A stretch of 64,000 nucleotides of DNA from Actinomadura sp. K4S16 (lineage in GTDB: Bacteria; Actinomycetota; Actinomycetes; Streptosporangiales; Streptosporangiaceae). Location: assembly GCF_008327685.1 (NCBI RefSeq), contig NZ_BDDE01000018.1:310001-374000 (forward strand), read 5' to 3'. A model generated the notes under the pieces. That model searched no databases. It was given only the letters and a program-made list of their open reading frames with translations, and was not told the DNA's origin. This document shows positions 48,874 to 57,865 of the stretch, piece by piece. Numbering within the stretch: position 1 is the stretch's first letter; each line of letters starts with the position of its first letter. A program made the position numbers and the translations under genes.

Positions 48874-49983
48874 CTAGGGGGTCAGCGGGGCGCTGAACCG
48901 CCAGCCGTCGGCGAGCAGGGCGTCGGTCGCCTCGACGGCGGCGGCCAGGCGCCGTTCGTGGGGGCCCGTCACGGTGATGTGGGGAAGGCCCCGCTTCTCC
49001 AGTTCCTCCCGGAAGCGGCCCGACATCCACGACCTGATCAGCTCGCCGTCGCGCCAGCCGTCCTGCTCGAAGGGGACGCCCTCCGGATCGGTCAGGATCC
49101 ACAGGTGGTGCGGGGTCCGCGCGTGGACGGCCTCTACCTCGGGGGCCGGGGCGCCGAGGTAGCGCTCGTGCCAGAGGGCGGTCGCGAACGCGTCGGTGTC
49201 GCAGACCAGCAGCGGCGAGCCCGACCGGGCCGCCGCGTCCTCCATGGCCGCGTGGCGCTCGGCGATCTCGGTGAACTCGGCCGACTCCCACACCAGGTCG
49301 TCCAGCCACAGGGACGGGTCGCCCGCCCGCCGGCGCGCGGCGGCGAGCTTCTCCTCGGTGAAGGTCCGGCCGTACTCCGGCACCCACCGGGTCGCCTCCC
49401 AGACCCCGCCCCGCCCGGCGTAGTGGGCGGCGAGCGCGCGGGCCAGCGTCGTCGTGCCGGTCGACTCGGCGCCCACCACCACGACCCTGCGCGCCAGGTG
49501 CGCGCGGACGGGCGGCGACAGGAACTCCCAGTTCCCGGCGGGGTCGGCCCGCACGGCGGTGCCGCTCACCGGGAAGCGCTCGCGCGGCGGGTCGACCGGG
49601 ACGTGGACGGCCGAGAAGCGCTCCGCCAGTTCCGGCCCGTACGCCTCCGAGCTGAACACCGCGTCCACCGGGGGGACGGACGCGCCGAGCCCCGACCGCA
49701 TCGCCAGGCCCGCCCGGAACGCCGCCACGTGCGCCGACCAGGCCTCGTCGGACTCGTAGTCGATCTCCGCGTCGTCCACCACCGGGACGATCTCCACGTG
49801 CGGCTGCCGGTGCGCCTCGCGCAGCCACGCCGTCCGCAGCGCCAGCGGGATGCTCTCCACGGTGGACGCCGCGACGACCACGCTCACCCGCGCGCAGGCC
49901 GCGGCGGCAGTGTCGATCAGTTGGTGGTGCCCGGCGTGCGGCGGGTAGAACTTGCCGATGACGAGGCCGTGCTCGTGCGTCAC
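48874..49983 (-). CDS. NadR-like nicotinamide-nucleotide adenylyltransferase / riboside kinase
   Basis: A 369-residue bifunctional-type protein. The N-terminal half is a nucleotidyltransferase with GKFYPPHAGHHQLI, where HAGH is the catalytic HxGH. The C-terminal half (from about 165) is a P-loop NTPase like the nicotinamide riboside kinase domain of NadR, but its loop reads GAESTGTTTLA with Thr where Lys is expected. It would convert nicotinamide riboside/NMN to NAD. The GTG overlaps the pnuC stop, pairing uptake with salvage. There is no helix-turn-helix as in enterobacterial NadR. Confidence 0.88.
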   Translation of the reverse strand: MTHEHGLVIGKFYPPHAGHHQLIDTAAAACARVSVVVAASTVESIPLALRTAWLREAHRQPHVEIVPVVDDAEIDYESDEAWSAHVAAFRAGLAMRSGLGASVPPVDAVFSSEAYGPELAERFSAVHVPVDPPRERFPVSGTAVRADPAGNWEFLSPPVRAHLARRVVVVGAESTGTTTLARALAAHYAGRGGVWEATRWVPEYGRTFTEEKLAAARRRAGDPSLWLDDLVWESAEFTEIAERHAAMEDAAARSGSPLLVCDTDAFATALWHERYLGAPAPEVEAVHARTPHHLWILTDPEGVPFEQDGWRDGELIRSWMSGRFREELEKRGLPHITVTGPHERRLAAAVEATDALLADGWRFSAPLTP

Positions 49984-50642
49984 GCGGCGGCCGCCGGGGC
50001 GAGGGGCCGCCCGCGCAGGTCGCGGCGCCAGGCCAGCAGCCCGGACACGCACAGCGCCAGGAAGACGATGTAGAGGACGCCGGTGAGCTTCAGGTCCTTG
50101 TAGAAGTACAGCGGGATGTAGACGAGGTCGGCGGTGATCCACAGCCACCACGACTCCAGCAGCTTGCGCGACTGCCCGTAGGTCGCCATGAGGGAGAGCG
50201 CGGTGGTGAGGGCGTCCCAGAACGGCACGGTGGAGTCCGTCCAGGTGGCGAGGGCCCAGGTCAGGAACGCGGTGCCCGCGGCGCCCGCGGCGATCAGGGC
50301 CGCCCACTCCGCGCCCCGCGTGCGCCGCACCGGGAGCCGGTCGCGGCCGTCCCCGCCGTACAGCCACACCCACCAGCCGTAGAGCTGGAGCGCGACGTAG
50401 ACGACCTGGAGCCCGGCGTCGGCGTAGAGGCCGCCGTCCAGGAACACCAGGCCGAGCAGGATCACGTTGGCGATGCCGATCGGCCAGTTGAGGATGTTCT
50501 GCCGGACGACGAGCCACACGTTGACCGCGCCGGTCGCGAAGCCGAGCAGCTCGGCCCACGTCGTGGGGACCGACCCGAGGTGGAAGGCGGGGTCGAGCAG
50601 CGGACCGAGCGGGACGTTCACCGACATGCCCGCAATGATCAC
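49980..50642 (-). CDS. pnuC: PnuC-family nicotinamide riboside transporter
   Basis: A 220-residue membrane protein with seven predicted segments and the PnuC motifs LNWPIGIANVILLGLVF near 50 and QLYGWWVWLYGG near 85, then ESWWLWITADLVYIPLYFYK near 160. It takes up nicotinamide riboside by facilitated diffusion and metabolic trapping by the coupled kinase. The GTG start is given; an ATG five codons later (MSVNVPLG) is also possible, and neither has a clear ribosome site. A TCGTC-AGACA-GACGA inverted repeat (50646-50660) lies just upstream. Confidence 0.92.
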   Translation of the reverse strand: MIIAGMSVNVPLGPLLDPAFHLGSVPTTWAELLGFATGAVNVWLVVRQNILNWPIGIANVILLGLVFLDGGLYADAGLQVVYVALQLYGWWVWLYGGDGRDRLPVRRTRGAEWAALIAAGAAGTAFLTWALATWTDSTVPFWDALTTALSLMATYGQSRKLLESWWLWITADLVYIPLYFYKDLKLTGVLYIVFLALCVSGLLAWRRDLRGRPLAPAAAA

Positions 50643-50670
50643 ATATCGTCAGACAGACGACAAGGGGGAA

Positions 50671-51402
50671 TCAGGTGATGCCCAGCAGGACGATCGGCGT
50701 GGTCGTCGGCCGTGCGGACCCGCCGGCCGGCTCGACGGTCACGCCGAGCCTGTCCCGCGGAGTCCACGTCCCGGCGACGACCGGGCGCCCGGGGTCGCCG
50801 GGCAGCAGGCCCGCCGAGCGCGGGCCTTCCGCGCCGATCAGCCACAGCTGGTACGCCTTCGAGGACGGCAGCGCCCGCAAACCGGACGACGCCACGACCA
50901 CCCCGCCCCGCGACGCGGACGCGACGATCGTCACCGTCCCGCCGCCCGCGGCCCGGCCCGTCGCCGCCCGCGCGTCCGGCGCCGACAGGACGGACGCCAC
51001 GTCCCGGTAGGCGGACTCCGTCCGCTCCACGCGCTGCCGTTCGTGGACCGCCACCCCGACGGAGGCGGCCGTCACCAGGCACGCGGCCGCGGCCAGCCCT
51101 GCCACGGCGGCGCGCCGCCACCGGCGCGGCCGCAGGGGCCGCACGCCCGCGGTCCGGCGGGGGGAGGCGGGCGGCAGCTGCCGGACGTTCCGGACGTCCG
51201 CCAGCACCCGGGCGCGCAGCCGCGGCGGCGGGGCCTCGGCGACCGCCATGCCCAGCCGGGCCGCCGTCGCCCGGAACTCGCGCAGCTCGGTCGCGCACGT
51301 CTCGCATCCGGCGAGGTGCTCCTCGAACGAGCGCCGCTCCTCGGCGTCGTCGATCGCGTCCAGCGCGTACGCGCCGGCGAGGGCGTGCAGGTCGTCCGTC
51401 AC
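50671..51402 (-). CDS. RskA-type anti-sigma factor
   Basis: A 243-residue membrane protein. An N-terminal zinc-binding anti-sigma domain has HLAGCETC (HxxxCxxC, residues 29-36); one membrane segment (about 98-118) is followed by an extracytoplasmic RskA domain of about 120 residues ending in LLGIT. It would hold the adjacent ECF sigma factor inactive until regulated proteolysis. The GTG overlaps the sigma gene stop, the usual coupling for such pairs. Confidence 0.92.
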   Translation of the reverse strand: MTDDLHALAGAYALDAIDDAEERRSFEEHLAGCETCATELREFRATAARLGMAVAEAPPPRLRARVLADVRNVRQLPPASPRRTAGVRPLRPRRWRRAAVAGLAAAACLVTAASVGVAVHERQRVERTESAYRDVASVLSAPDARAATGRAAGGGTVTIVASASRGGVVVASSGLRALPSSKAYQLWLIGAEGPRSAGLLPGDPGRPVVAGTWTPRDRLGVTVEPAGGSARPTTTPIVLLGIT

Positions 51403-51986
51403 CGTTCCACCCCCAGGCAGTCGCGCAGCCGGATGATGCCGTCGCGCATCCGGGTCCGCACGGTGTTCGGCGGCGCGCCCACCAGCGCGGCCACCTCACG
51501 ATAGGAGTGCCCGCCGTAGTAGGCGAGCGTCACCGACTCGCGCTGCAGGTGCGTGAGCGCCCCCAGGCAGCGCCGCACCCGCTCGTGCTCCAGCCGCGCC
51601 TCGACCCGCTCGCCCACCGGGTCGTGCGCGCCGCCCGGCCCGGGGTGGACGGTCCTCGCCTCGCGCTCGCCCGCGGCCTGCTCGCGCCGCACGCGGTCCA
51701 CGGCCCGGCGGTGCGCGATCGTCAGGATCCACGCCATCGCGCCGCCGCGGGCCGGGTCGTACCGGGCGGCGGACCGCCACACCTCGATCATCACCTCCTG
51801 CGTCACCTCCTCGGCCATCGCCGGATCGCGGACCACCCGCCGCACCAGCCCGTGCACGGGCGCCGCGACCGCGTCGTACAGCACCTCGAAGGCGCGCTCG
51901 TCGCCGCGCGCCGTCCGGGTGAGCAGCATGTCCGCGTCATGCCCGGACACCGTGCCCCCGTCCGGCGGTCTCGTCTCTGCCGGCAT
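51399..51986 (-). CDS. ECF sigma factor (SigK-like)
   Basis: A 195-residue group 4 sigma factor. Region 2 covers about 28-95 (AFEVLYDAVAAPVHGL, EEVTQEVMIEVWRSA, GGAMAWILTIAHRRAVDRVR) and region 4 covers 130-190 (LGALTHLQRESVTLAYYGGH, then YREVAALVGAPPNTVRTRM). The ATG giving MPAETRPP was chosen because GGAGGGGAG precedes it; an upstream frame lacks similarity. The RskA-type partner follows. It lies 65 bp after the DUF4331-TPR-NicO cluster on the same strand and may be part of that transcript. Confidence 0.9.
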   Translation of the reverse strand: MPAETRPPDGGTVSGHDADMLLTRTARGDERAFEVLYDAVAAPVHGLVRRVVRDPAMAEEVTQEVMIEVWRSAARYDPARGGAMAWILTIAHRRAVDRVRREQAAGEREARTVHPGPGGAHDPVGERVEARLEHERVRRCLGALTHLQRESVTLAYYGGHSYREVAALVGAPPNTVRTRMRDGIIRLRDCLGVER

Positions 51987-52051
51987 GCCGCGCTCCCCTC
52001 CGTAGGCCGTCCACCCGGCACTACGCATCCGCGGCCGTTCCGGGTCGGAGG

Positions 52052-53428
52052 TCACGGCACCAGGCTCCGCAGCGTGAGCCCGAGCCCGAGGACCACGACC
52101 GTCGCGGACGTCCCTATCGGCATCATCGCGCCGGGAAACCGCGGCCGCATGGCCGGAATGCGCCGCGCCAGGGCGCGCGCGGACCCGGTGACGAGGAGAC
52201 CGACCGCCATGAGCGCGGCGGCGAGTCCGAGCCCGTAGGCCAGCACGAGGACGACCCCGAACCAGGCCCGCCCGATCGCCGCGCCGCCGACCAGCACCAC
52301 CACCGCCGACGGGCTCGGCACCATGCCGCCCGCCAGCCCCATGAGCACGACCCCGCCGCGCCGGGAACTCGCCTGCCCGTGCCCGTGGTCATGCCCGTGC
52401 CCGTGCCCGTGCCCGTGTCCGTGGGTGTGGTGGCGGTTGCGCAGGGCGCGCCGCAGAAGCAGCGCCCCCGCCGCCGTCACGAGGACGCCGCCTGCCGCCC
52501 CCAGCCACGGGAACAGCGCCTCGGGCGCCAGCAGCGTCCCGGTCGTCACGAGCAGGCCGAGGGCCAGCACGCCGGCGGTGTGGGTGAGCGTGACCGTCAG
52601 GCCCAGCGCGAGGACGTCCCGCGTCCGGCGCCGCCCGTCCCCGATCGCGTGCGCCGCCATGATCGTCTTGCCGTGGCCGGGTGCGAGCGCGTGCAGGGCG
52701 CCGAGCAGCAGCGCGAGCAGGAACGCCAGGGCGGCGAAACCGGGGGTCAGGTCGTGCCGTGCGACCAGCGACGTGAACCGCTGGGTGAGCCCGTCGGCGC
52801 CGCGCGGCAGCAGCCGCCCGGGACCGCCGCCGGAGGCGGGGGCCGCGAGCGGCGGCCCGCCCGCGCGCACGTCGAGGACCGCCGACCGCCGGTCCAGCGG
52901 GGAGGCGAGCATGTCCGCCGGGTAGGCGGCGAGCCGCCTGCTGCGCGAGGACTCCGGCACGTCGGACGCGGCGAGCGTCATCCGGTCGCCCCGCGCGGTG
53001 ACCTCCCGCCAGCCGACCCGCCCGTCGCCCCCGCCCGCGCGGAAGACGATTCTCCCGGGCCCGGCGGGCGCGGTGATCCGGCATTCGAGCCGCAGCGTCG
53101 GCAGCCCCGCCTGCCCGCGCGGCGCCGACGCGGCGGCCGACGCGACCGCAGCGGTGGCGGCGCGCCCGTCCACGGTGACGCGCAGGGACGAGGCCGCCCG
53201 CGCGCAGGCCCCGCCCGCCCAGGCGGCCAGCTCGCGGCTCGACGGGCGCCCGTCGCGGTCGGCGTCGACCTCCGGCATCGCCTGCGCGGCGGGGATCTCG
53301 GCCAGGTCCTCGACGTGGTCGATCCGCAGCTCGTGCGGCGCCGCGACGAGGCCGTCGTAATGGTTGACGGTGAAGTTGCCGAGGGGATGCGCGGCGAGCA
53401 TCCCGGCGGCGAGCGCGAGAACGATCAC
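52052..53428 (-). CDS. NicO/RcnA-type nickel-cobalt transporter-like protein
   Basis: A 458-residue protein. A signal or first membrane segment and an extracytoplasmic domain (about 20-240) are followed by about six membrane segments with the RcnA/NicO signatures HALAPGHGKTIMAAH near 260 and LTVTLTHTAGVLALG near 285. A cytoplasmic or periplasmic loop HTHGHGHGHGHGHDHGHG (near 345) is ideal for binding nickel or cobalt. GGAGGGGG precedes the GTG, which overlaps the TPR gene's stop. Metal efflux or uptake is likely by family; direction unproven. Confidence 0.85.
   Translation of the reverse strand: MIVLALAAGMLAAHPLGNFTVNHYDGLVAAPHELRIDHVEDLAEIPAAQAMPEVDADRDGRPSSRELAAWAGGACARAASSLRVTVDGRAATAAVASAAASAPRGQAGLPTLRLECRITAPAGPGRIVFRAGGGDGRVGWREVTARGDRMTLAASDVPESSRSRRLAAYPADMLASPLDRRSAVLDVRAGGPPLAAPASGGGPGRLLPRGADGLTQRFTSLVARHDLTPGFAALAFLLALLLGALHALAPGHGKTIMAAHAIGDGRRRTRDVLALGLTVTLTHTAGVLALGLLVTTGTLLAPEALFPWLGAAGGVLVTAAGALLLRRALRNRHHTHGHGHGHGHGHDHGHGQASSRRGGVVLMGLAGGMVPSPSAVVVLVGGAAIGRAWFGVVLVLAYGLGLAAALMAVGLLVTGSARALARRIPAMRPRFPGAMMPIGTSATVVVLGLGLTLRSLVP
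52375..52430 (-). repeat. Short GTGCCC/GTGGTC-type repeats encoding the His-Gly loop
   Basis: A near-perfect hexamer repeat in the coding sequence of the NicO-like protein encodes alternating His-Gly. It is a coding low-complexity region, not a separate element, but may be prone to length change. Confidence 0.85.
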
Positions 53429-54735
53429 GACGCCCCCTCCAGGTCGTCCAGGGTGGCCCTGGCACGCGGCGCCCACAGCGGTGAGAAGCGCGGGTTGCGG
53501 CGCAGCGCCTCGGCCAGGTCGCGCCGCGCGGCGGCGCGCTCGCCGGCGGCCTTCTCGATGACGCCGAGATGGAACCGGAACGACGCGCGGCGGTACCCGG
53601 TGGCCGTCGCCTGGCGGGCGTAGCGGAGGGCTTCGCCGTCCCGCCCGTTGACGTGCAGCGCCCAGGCCAGCGCGTCCGCCGCGTGCACGCTGCACTGCCG
53701 CACCTTCGGGCCGGGGCAGCGCCGCCGGTACTCGGCCCGCGCCGCCCGCAGCGCGTCCCCGGCGTCGCCGTGGTCGCTCTCGGACAGCGCGGTCTCCAGG
53801 TCGGCGTCGACGCCGTTGGCCCTGGCGATCCGCGCCCACGCCGTCGCGACCGCGTACTGCCGCTCCGCTTCGTCGCGGCGTCCGGCGGACTCCAGCAGCT
53901 CCCCGTACTCGGTGAGGTACTGCGGCAGCGGGAGCCGCCGGACGATCTCGGCCCGTTCGGCGAGCGCTCCGGCCGTGTCGCCCCGCGCGGCCCTGACGCG
54001 AGCGTCGCCGTCCATCGCGGGCAGGTGGCCGGGGGAGAGGCGCAGCGCCTCGGCGTACTCGCGGCGCGCGCGGTCGAGGTCGCCGTCGTTCCAGGCCAGC
54101 TCGCCGAGCTGCACCGCGATGTAGGCCAGGTCGCCGCGGTCGGCGGCGGAGGCCCGCGCGAGCCCCAGCACCCGGCGCGCCTCCGCGACCTCCCCGCGCA
54201 GCTCCCGCACGTACGCGAGCCGCGTGAAGATCGGGATGCCCGGGCGGAGGGCGTCGGCTCGCCGGGCGGCGGCCAGGGCGTCGCCGTAGCGGCCGAGCTC
54301 CACCAGCGCGTCCACCCGGACTGCGGCGGCCCGCTGCCCGTAGGCGTTCGCCTTGAGCGCCCGGTCCGCATACCCCAGGGCACCGTGGAAGTCGTGGCGC
54401 GCCGCGGCGAGCGCGCCGAGCCCCGCCAGCGCGCCGTCGTTCTCGGGGGCCTCCCGGAGGGAGCGGCGCAGCACCTCCTCGGCCTTCGGGTAGTACGTCG
54501 GGTCGGCGGTCACCCGGGCCTGCTCCACGTACGCGAGGCCGAGGGAGGCCCAGCCCGCGGCGTCGCGCGGTTGCTCGCGCAGCCGCTTCTGCAGGCCGGC
54601 GATGCCCGAGGCGGGGGCCCCGGCCGGGGCGGCCGCGGCACCCTCCCCGGACGGGCGGCCGAACGCGACCGCCGATCCGAGGGTGAGCGCCGCGACGAGC
54701 CCCGCCGCCGAGGCCCCGGTGAGGACGGGACGCAT
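53425..54735 (-). CDS. Exported tetratricopeptide-repeat protein
   Basis: A 436-residue protein with an N-terminal signal peptide or anchor (MRPVLTGASAAGLVAALTLG) and then about nine TPR-like helical pairs between residues 50 and 430 (for example LGLAYVEQARVTADPTYYP, ALGYADRALKANAYGQ, ALRYARQATATGYRRA). TPR proteins scaffold complexes. Its ATG overlaps the DUF4331 stop by one base and its stop overlaps the NicO-like start, so all three are translated as a unit. Confidence 0.87.
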   Translation of the reverse strand: MRPVLTGASAAGLVAALTLGSAVAFGRPSGEGAAAAPAGAPASGIAGLQKRLREQPRDAAGWASLGLAYVEQARVTADPTYYPKAEEVLRRSLREAPENDGALAGLGALAAARHDFHGALGYADRALKANAYGQRAAAVRVDALVELGRYGDALAAARRADALRPGIPIFTRLAYVRELRGEVAEARRVLGLARASAADRGDLAYIAVQLGELAWNDGDLDRARREYAEALRLSPGHLPAMDGDARVRAARGDTAGALAERAEIVRRLPLPQYLTEYGELLESAGRRDEAERQYAVATAWARIARANGVDADLETALSESDHGDAGDALRAARAEYRRRCPGPKVRQCSVHAADALAWALHVNGRDGEALRYARQATATGYRRASFRFHLGVIEKAAGERAAARRDLAEALRRNPRFSPLWAPRARATLDDLEGAS

Positions 54736-56294
54736 CAGCTCTCGTGCCGTCCCGCGGCGGGGCGCCGTCGCCGCAGCCACAGCAGCCCGCCGGTCAGCAC
54801 GAACGCGCCGGCACCGGCGGCCGCCGCGGGCAGCAGCGGGCCCACTCCGCTCCCGTCGTCCGAGGTGCTCTCGGTGGCGCCCGCGTTGAGGAAGTTCACG
54901 GGGCCGCCTTCGCCCTTCCGCGCCGAGCCCGCGGCCTTCGTCCCGGGCTTGCGCGCGCCGCGCACGTCCGACCCCGAGTGCGGCTGCGCCACGTACGGGA
55001 AGCTCTTCTCGAAGGCGGCGTCGTTGGCGTTGACCGCATCGCCGAGGTCGTTCTTCTTGCCGAGCAGCTCGCCCTCGACGGCCTGGAGCGAGATGTCGAT
55101 CACGTCGTCGGTGAGCCGCCGCCCGTTGGGGAAGCCCGCCTTGTCGCCGCCGAGCACGCCGAGGCGGTCCGGCTTCGCGGCCGGTCTGACCGAGGTGTTC
55201 AGCCGCAGCAGCTCGGCCGGGCGCACGTGCGCCGGCTGGTTCAGCCCCGGCACGCCGGTGAGGAACGCCTGGACGAGGTCGTTGCGCGGCCCGGGCGGCG
55301 CCGGGATCTTGTAGATCTTCTCGATGAGCTTCGGCAGCTCGGGATCGGTGACGAACCCGGCGAACTGCGCGTCCTGCCAGGGGGTGGACGCGTTGAAGGC
55401 GTCCTTCCTGCCGCGCGGGATGACCACCTCGTTCACCAGCGGGCTCCCGAGCCGCGACACCTGCGCGTACCCGCCGGACGCGGAGAGCCGCGACACGGTC
55501 GAGTTCACCCCGATCACCGGGTCCTTCCCCTTCACGAGGTGGCGCGTCGGGATCTGCAGCGCGACCGTGTTGACGTTGTAGCCGCTCAGCGTGTCGTTCC
55601 CGACCTCCTTCAGGTTCGCGCCGTACAGCAGGTCGAAGACGCGCAGGTCGAGGAAGAACGAGTCGTCGGCCTGCCCGGCGAAGGAGGTCGTCCCGTCCCC
55701 GAGCGGCTTGACGGCCTGGCCGCGCAGCTTCGCGTAGTCGGGCATGGACGCCTTCCCGACGTTGGACGGCGCGACGGGCGCGTTCTCGGCGAGCGTGTGC
55801 ACGCTGCGCACCCGGCCGCCGGTCCGGCGGACCAGCGTCAGGTCGTAGGTCTGCGTGAAGTTGAGGTCGGGGTCGTCCAGGCTCGTCACCGGCCCGGTGT
55901 TGTAGAGGAAGGTGTTCGCGTTCTTCAGCCGGTCGTGGAAGCGGAACCGGTAGGTCAGGTCGGGCAGCGAGTCGCCGTCGTTGTCGACGTTCAGGTCGTA
56001 CCGGGCGTCCCGCGCAAACTTGTAGAAGTTCGGCCCGCCCGCCGGGTCCTGGAACGGGATGAAGTTCGCGATCAGGGTGGTGGTGTCCGGCTTGTCCGGA
56101 CTGACGAACGCGTAGACGTCGGTGTTGTCGTACTGCGGCTGCCCCGAGATGAGCGGCGCCTCGCGGTGGCTGGACGCGGTGCCCCGCTTCGGCGCGAGCC
56201 CGGCGAACCCGCCCGCGCACAGCAGGCCCCCGGCGGCGACCATCGCGACGACCCGTGCCCTGGACGTTCCCCCGGCTGGATGGAGTGTCGGCAT
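54735..56294 (-). CDS. DUF4331 exported, membrane-anchored protein
   Basis: A 519-residue protein. Signal peptide (residues about 14-38), then the DUF4331 hallmark SSHREAPLISGQPQYDNTD at about 41-59, a long beta-rich extracytoplasmic domain, an acidic Ser/Gly stalk near 475 and a C-terminal membrane segment followed by RRRRPAAGRHES, a sortase-like or simple anchor. Family function is unknown. GAGGG lies eight bases before the ATG. It leads the DUF4331-TPR-NicO unit. A 200-bp promoter region separates it from the terminator of the upstream dehydrogenase operon. Confidence 0.88.
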   Translation of the reverse strand: MPTLHPAGGTSRARVVAMVAAGGLLCAGGFAGLAPKRGTASSHREAPLISGQPQYDNTDVYAFVSPDKPDTTTLIANFIPFQDPAGGPNFYKFARDARYDLNVDNDGDSLPDLTYRFRFHDRLKNANTFLYNTGPVTSLDDPDLNFTQTYDLTLVRRTGGRVRSVHTLAENAPVAPSNVGKASMPDYAKLRGQAVKPLGDGTTSFAGQADDSFFLDLRVFDLLYGANLKEVGNDTLSGYNVNTVALQIPTRHLVKGKDPVIGVNSTVSRLSASGGYAQVSRLGSPLVNEVVIPRGRKDAFNASTPWQDAQFAGFVTDPELPKLIEKIYKIPAPPGPRNDLVQAFLTGVPGLNQPAHVRPAELLRLNTSVRPAAKPDRLGVLGGDKAGFPNGRRLTDDVIDISLQAVEGELLGKKNDLGDAVNANDAAFEKSFPYVAQPHSGSDVRGARKPGTKAAGSARKGEGGPVNFLNAGATESTSDDGSGVGPLLPAAAAGAGAFVLTGGLLWLRRRRPAAGRHES

Positions 56295-56496
56295 CGTGGA
56301 ACCCTCGCCGGTCTCCGGGTGCCCGCCGCGGCGGCGCCTTTCCGTGGCGCTGGGCTGCGTTGCCGCGACGCCGGATCGACCGGTCTCTTCGCCATGCCCG
56401 CGGTTACTTCGCACCCCGCGCCGGATCTGATTGGTCCGTCCCGCCCTCTGGCCGGATACGGCCACCGCTGAACCACCGCGTCATGCTCTGACGCGG

Positions 56497-56526
56497 AAGG
56501 CCCCTCGCCGTCCTCGGCGGGGGGCC
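56497..56526 (-). terminator. Strong terminator of the pdh operon
   Basis: AGGCCCCTCGCCG-TCCT-CGGCGGGGGGCCT forms a 13-bp stem with one G-U pair and a four-base loop, beginning about 30 bases after the E2 stop. It isolates the dehydrogenase operon from the DUF4331 unit downstream. Confidence 0.75.
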
Positions 56527-56557
56527 TCCACGATGCGTGCTCGGCTACGCGACTCGG

Positions 56558-57865
56558 CTACGCGACGATGAGCAGCGGGTTCTGGAGCAGTTCGGCGAGG
56601 CGGGCCAGGAACCTCGCGGCCGTCGCGCCGTCGGTGGCGCGGTGGTCGACCGAGAGGGTGACCGCCATGCGCTTGCCGGGGACGACCTGCCCGTCGCGGA
56701 CGGCGGGCTCGTCGCGGACGGCGCCCACGGCGAGGATGGCGGCCTCCGGCGGGTTGATCACCGCGGAGAACGAGTCCACCCCGAACATGCCGAGGTTGCT
56801 GACGCTGAACGTGCCGCCGCTCATCTCCCGGGCGGACAGCTTTCCGTCGCGGGCCTTCCCGGCGAGCTCGCGGGTCTCCCTGCCGATCTCCGAGACGCTC
56901 TTGCGGTCGGCGTCCCGGACGATCGGGACGACGAGGCCGTCCTCGACCGCCACCGCGACGCCGACGTGCACCCGCTTGTGGAAGAGCAGGTTCTCCTCGG
57001 TGTAGGAGACGTTCACCGCCGGGTGCTCGCGCAGCGCGGTCGCCACCGCCTTCACCACCAGGTCGTTCACGCTGACCTTCGCCGGGGCGAGCGCCTCGTT
57101 GAGGGTCGCGCGGAACGCCAGCAGGGCCTCGGCGTCCACCTCGCGGTTCAGGTAGAAATGCGGCGCCTCGCGCTTGCTCTCGGTGAGCCGCCGGGCCGCC
57201 ACCTTGCGGAAGCGGTTCAGCGGGACGGCCTCCACGTCCGGGTCGTCGGCCCGGTCCTGGACGGCGGGGGCCGCCGGGGCGGGAGCCGGAGCGGCGGCGG
57301 CCGGGGCGGACGCGGCCGGGGCGCCGGCGCGGACGGCGGCCTCGATGTCGGCGCGGACGATGCGGCCACCGGGGCCGGAGCCGGTCAGCGTCGCCAGGTC
57401 GATGCCGTGGTCGCGGGCCAGCCGGCGCGCCAGCGGCGACGACGGCGGGCGGGAGCCGGACGGGCGTCCGACGGCGCGCGCCGGGGCGGCCGTGGCGACC
57501 GGCGCCGGCTCGGGCGCTTCCTCCGGGGCGGGCGCGGGCGCCGCCTCGGCGGCGGGAGCCTGCTTCGCCTCGGCAGGAGCCGGCTCCGGCTCGGCGGCGG
57601 GTTCCGCCGCGGGCTCGGGGCGGGCGCCGCCGGCCGGGGCGATCACCGCGATCGGGGCGCCGATCGCGGCGGTCTCGCCCTCGGCGACCAGGATCTTCTC
57701 CAGCACGCCGGCCTCGTAGGCCTCGTACTCCATGACCGCCTTGTCGGTCTCGATGTCGACGATGACGTCGCCGACCGCGACCTCGTCTCCCGGCTGCTTC
57801 TGCCAGGAGCTGATGACGCCCTCCTCCATCGTGTCGGAGAGGCGGGGCATGAGGATCTCGGTCAT
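56558..57865 (-). CDS. pdhC: 2-oxo acid dehydrogenase E2 (dihydrolipoyl acyltransferase)
   Basis: A 435-residue acyltransferase. One lipoyl domain (residues 1-75, lipoylated Lys in IETDKAVMEY), an Ala/Pro-rich linker, an E1/E3-binding domain near 148-180 (LARRLARDHGIDLATLTGSG), a second linker, then the catalytic domain ending SVDHRATDGATAARFL, in which His and Asp are catalytic. It transfers the acyl group to CoA. Its ATG overlaps the E1-beta stop. No E3 gene is present in the window, so E3 must come from elsewhere. Confidence 0.93.
   Translation of the reverse strand: MTEILMPRLSDTMEEGVISSWQKQPGDEVAVGDVIVDIETDKAVMEYEAYEAGVLEKILVAEGETAAIGAPIAVIAPAGGARPEPAAEPAAEPEPAPAEAKQAPAAEAAPAPAPEEAPEPAPVATAAPARAVGRPSGSRPPSSPLARRLARDHGIDLATLTGSGPGGRIVRADIEAAVRAGAPAASAPAAAAPAPAPAAPAVQDRADDPDVEAVPLNRFRKVAARRLTESKREAPHFYLNREVDAEALLAFRATLNEALAPAKVSVNDLVVKAVATALREHPAVNVSYTEENLLFHKRVHVGVAVAVEDGLVVPIVRDADRKSVSEIGRETRELAGKARDGKLSAREMSGGTFSVSNLGMFGVDSFSAVINPPEAAILAVGAVRDEPAVRDGQVVPGKRMAVTLSVDHRATDGATAARFLARLAELLQNPLLIVA

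Noticed and set aside
52375..52430. Hexamer repeat as a non-coding or CRISPR-like array
   Set aside because: It lies in frame within the NicO-like gene and encodes a plausible His-Gly metal loop; there are no unique spacers.
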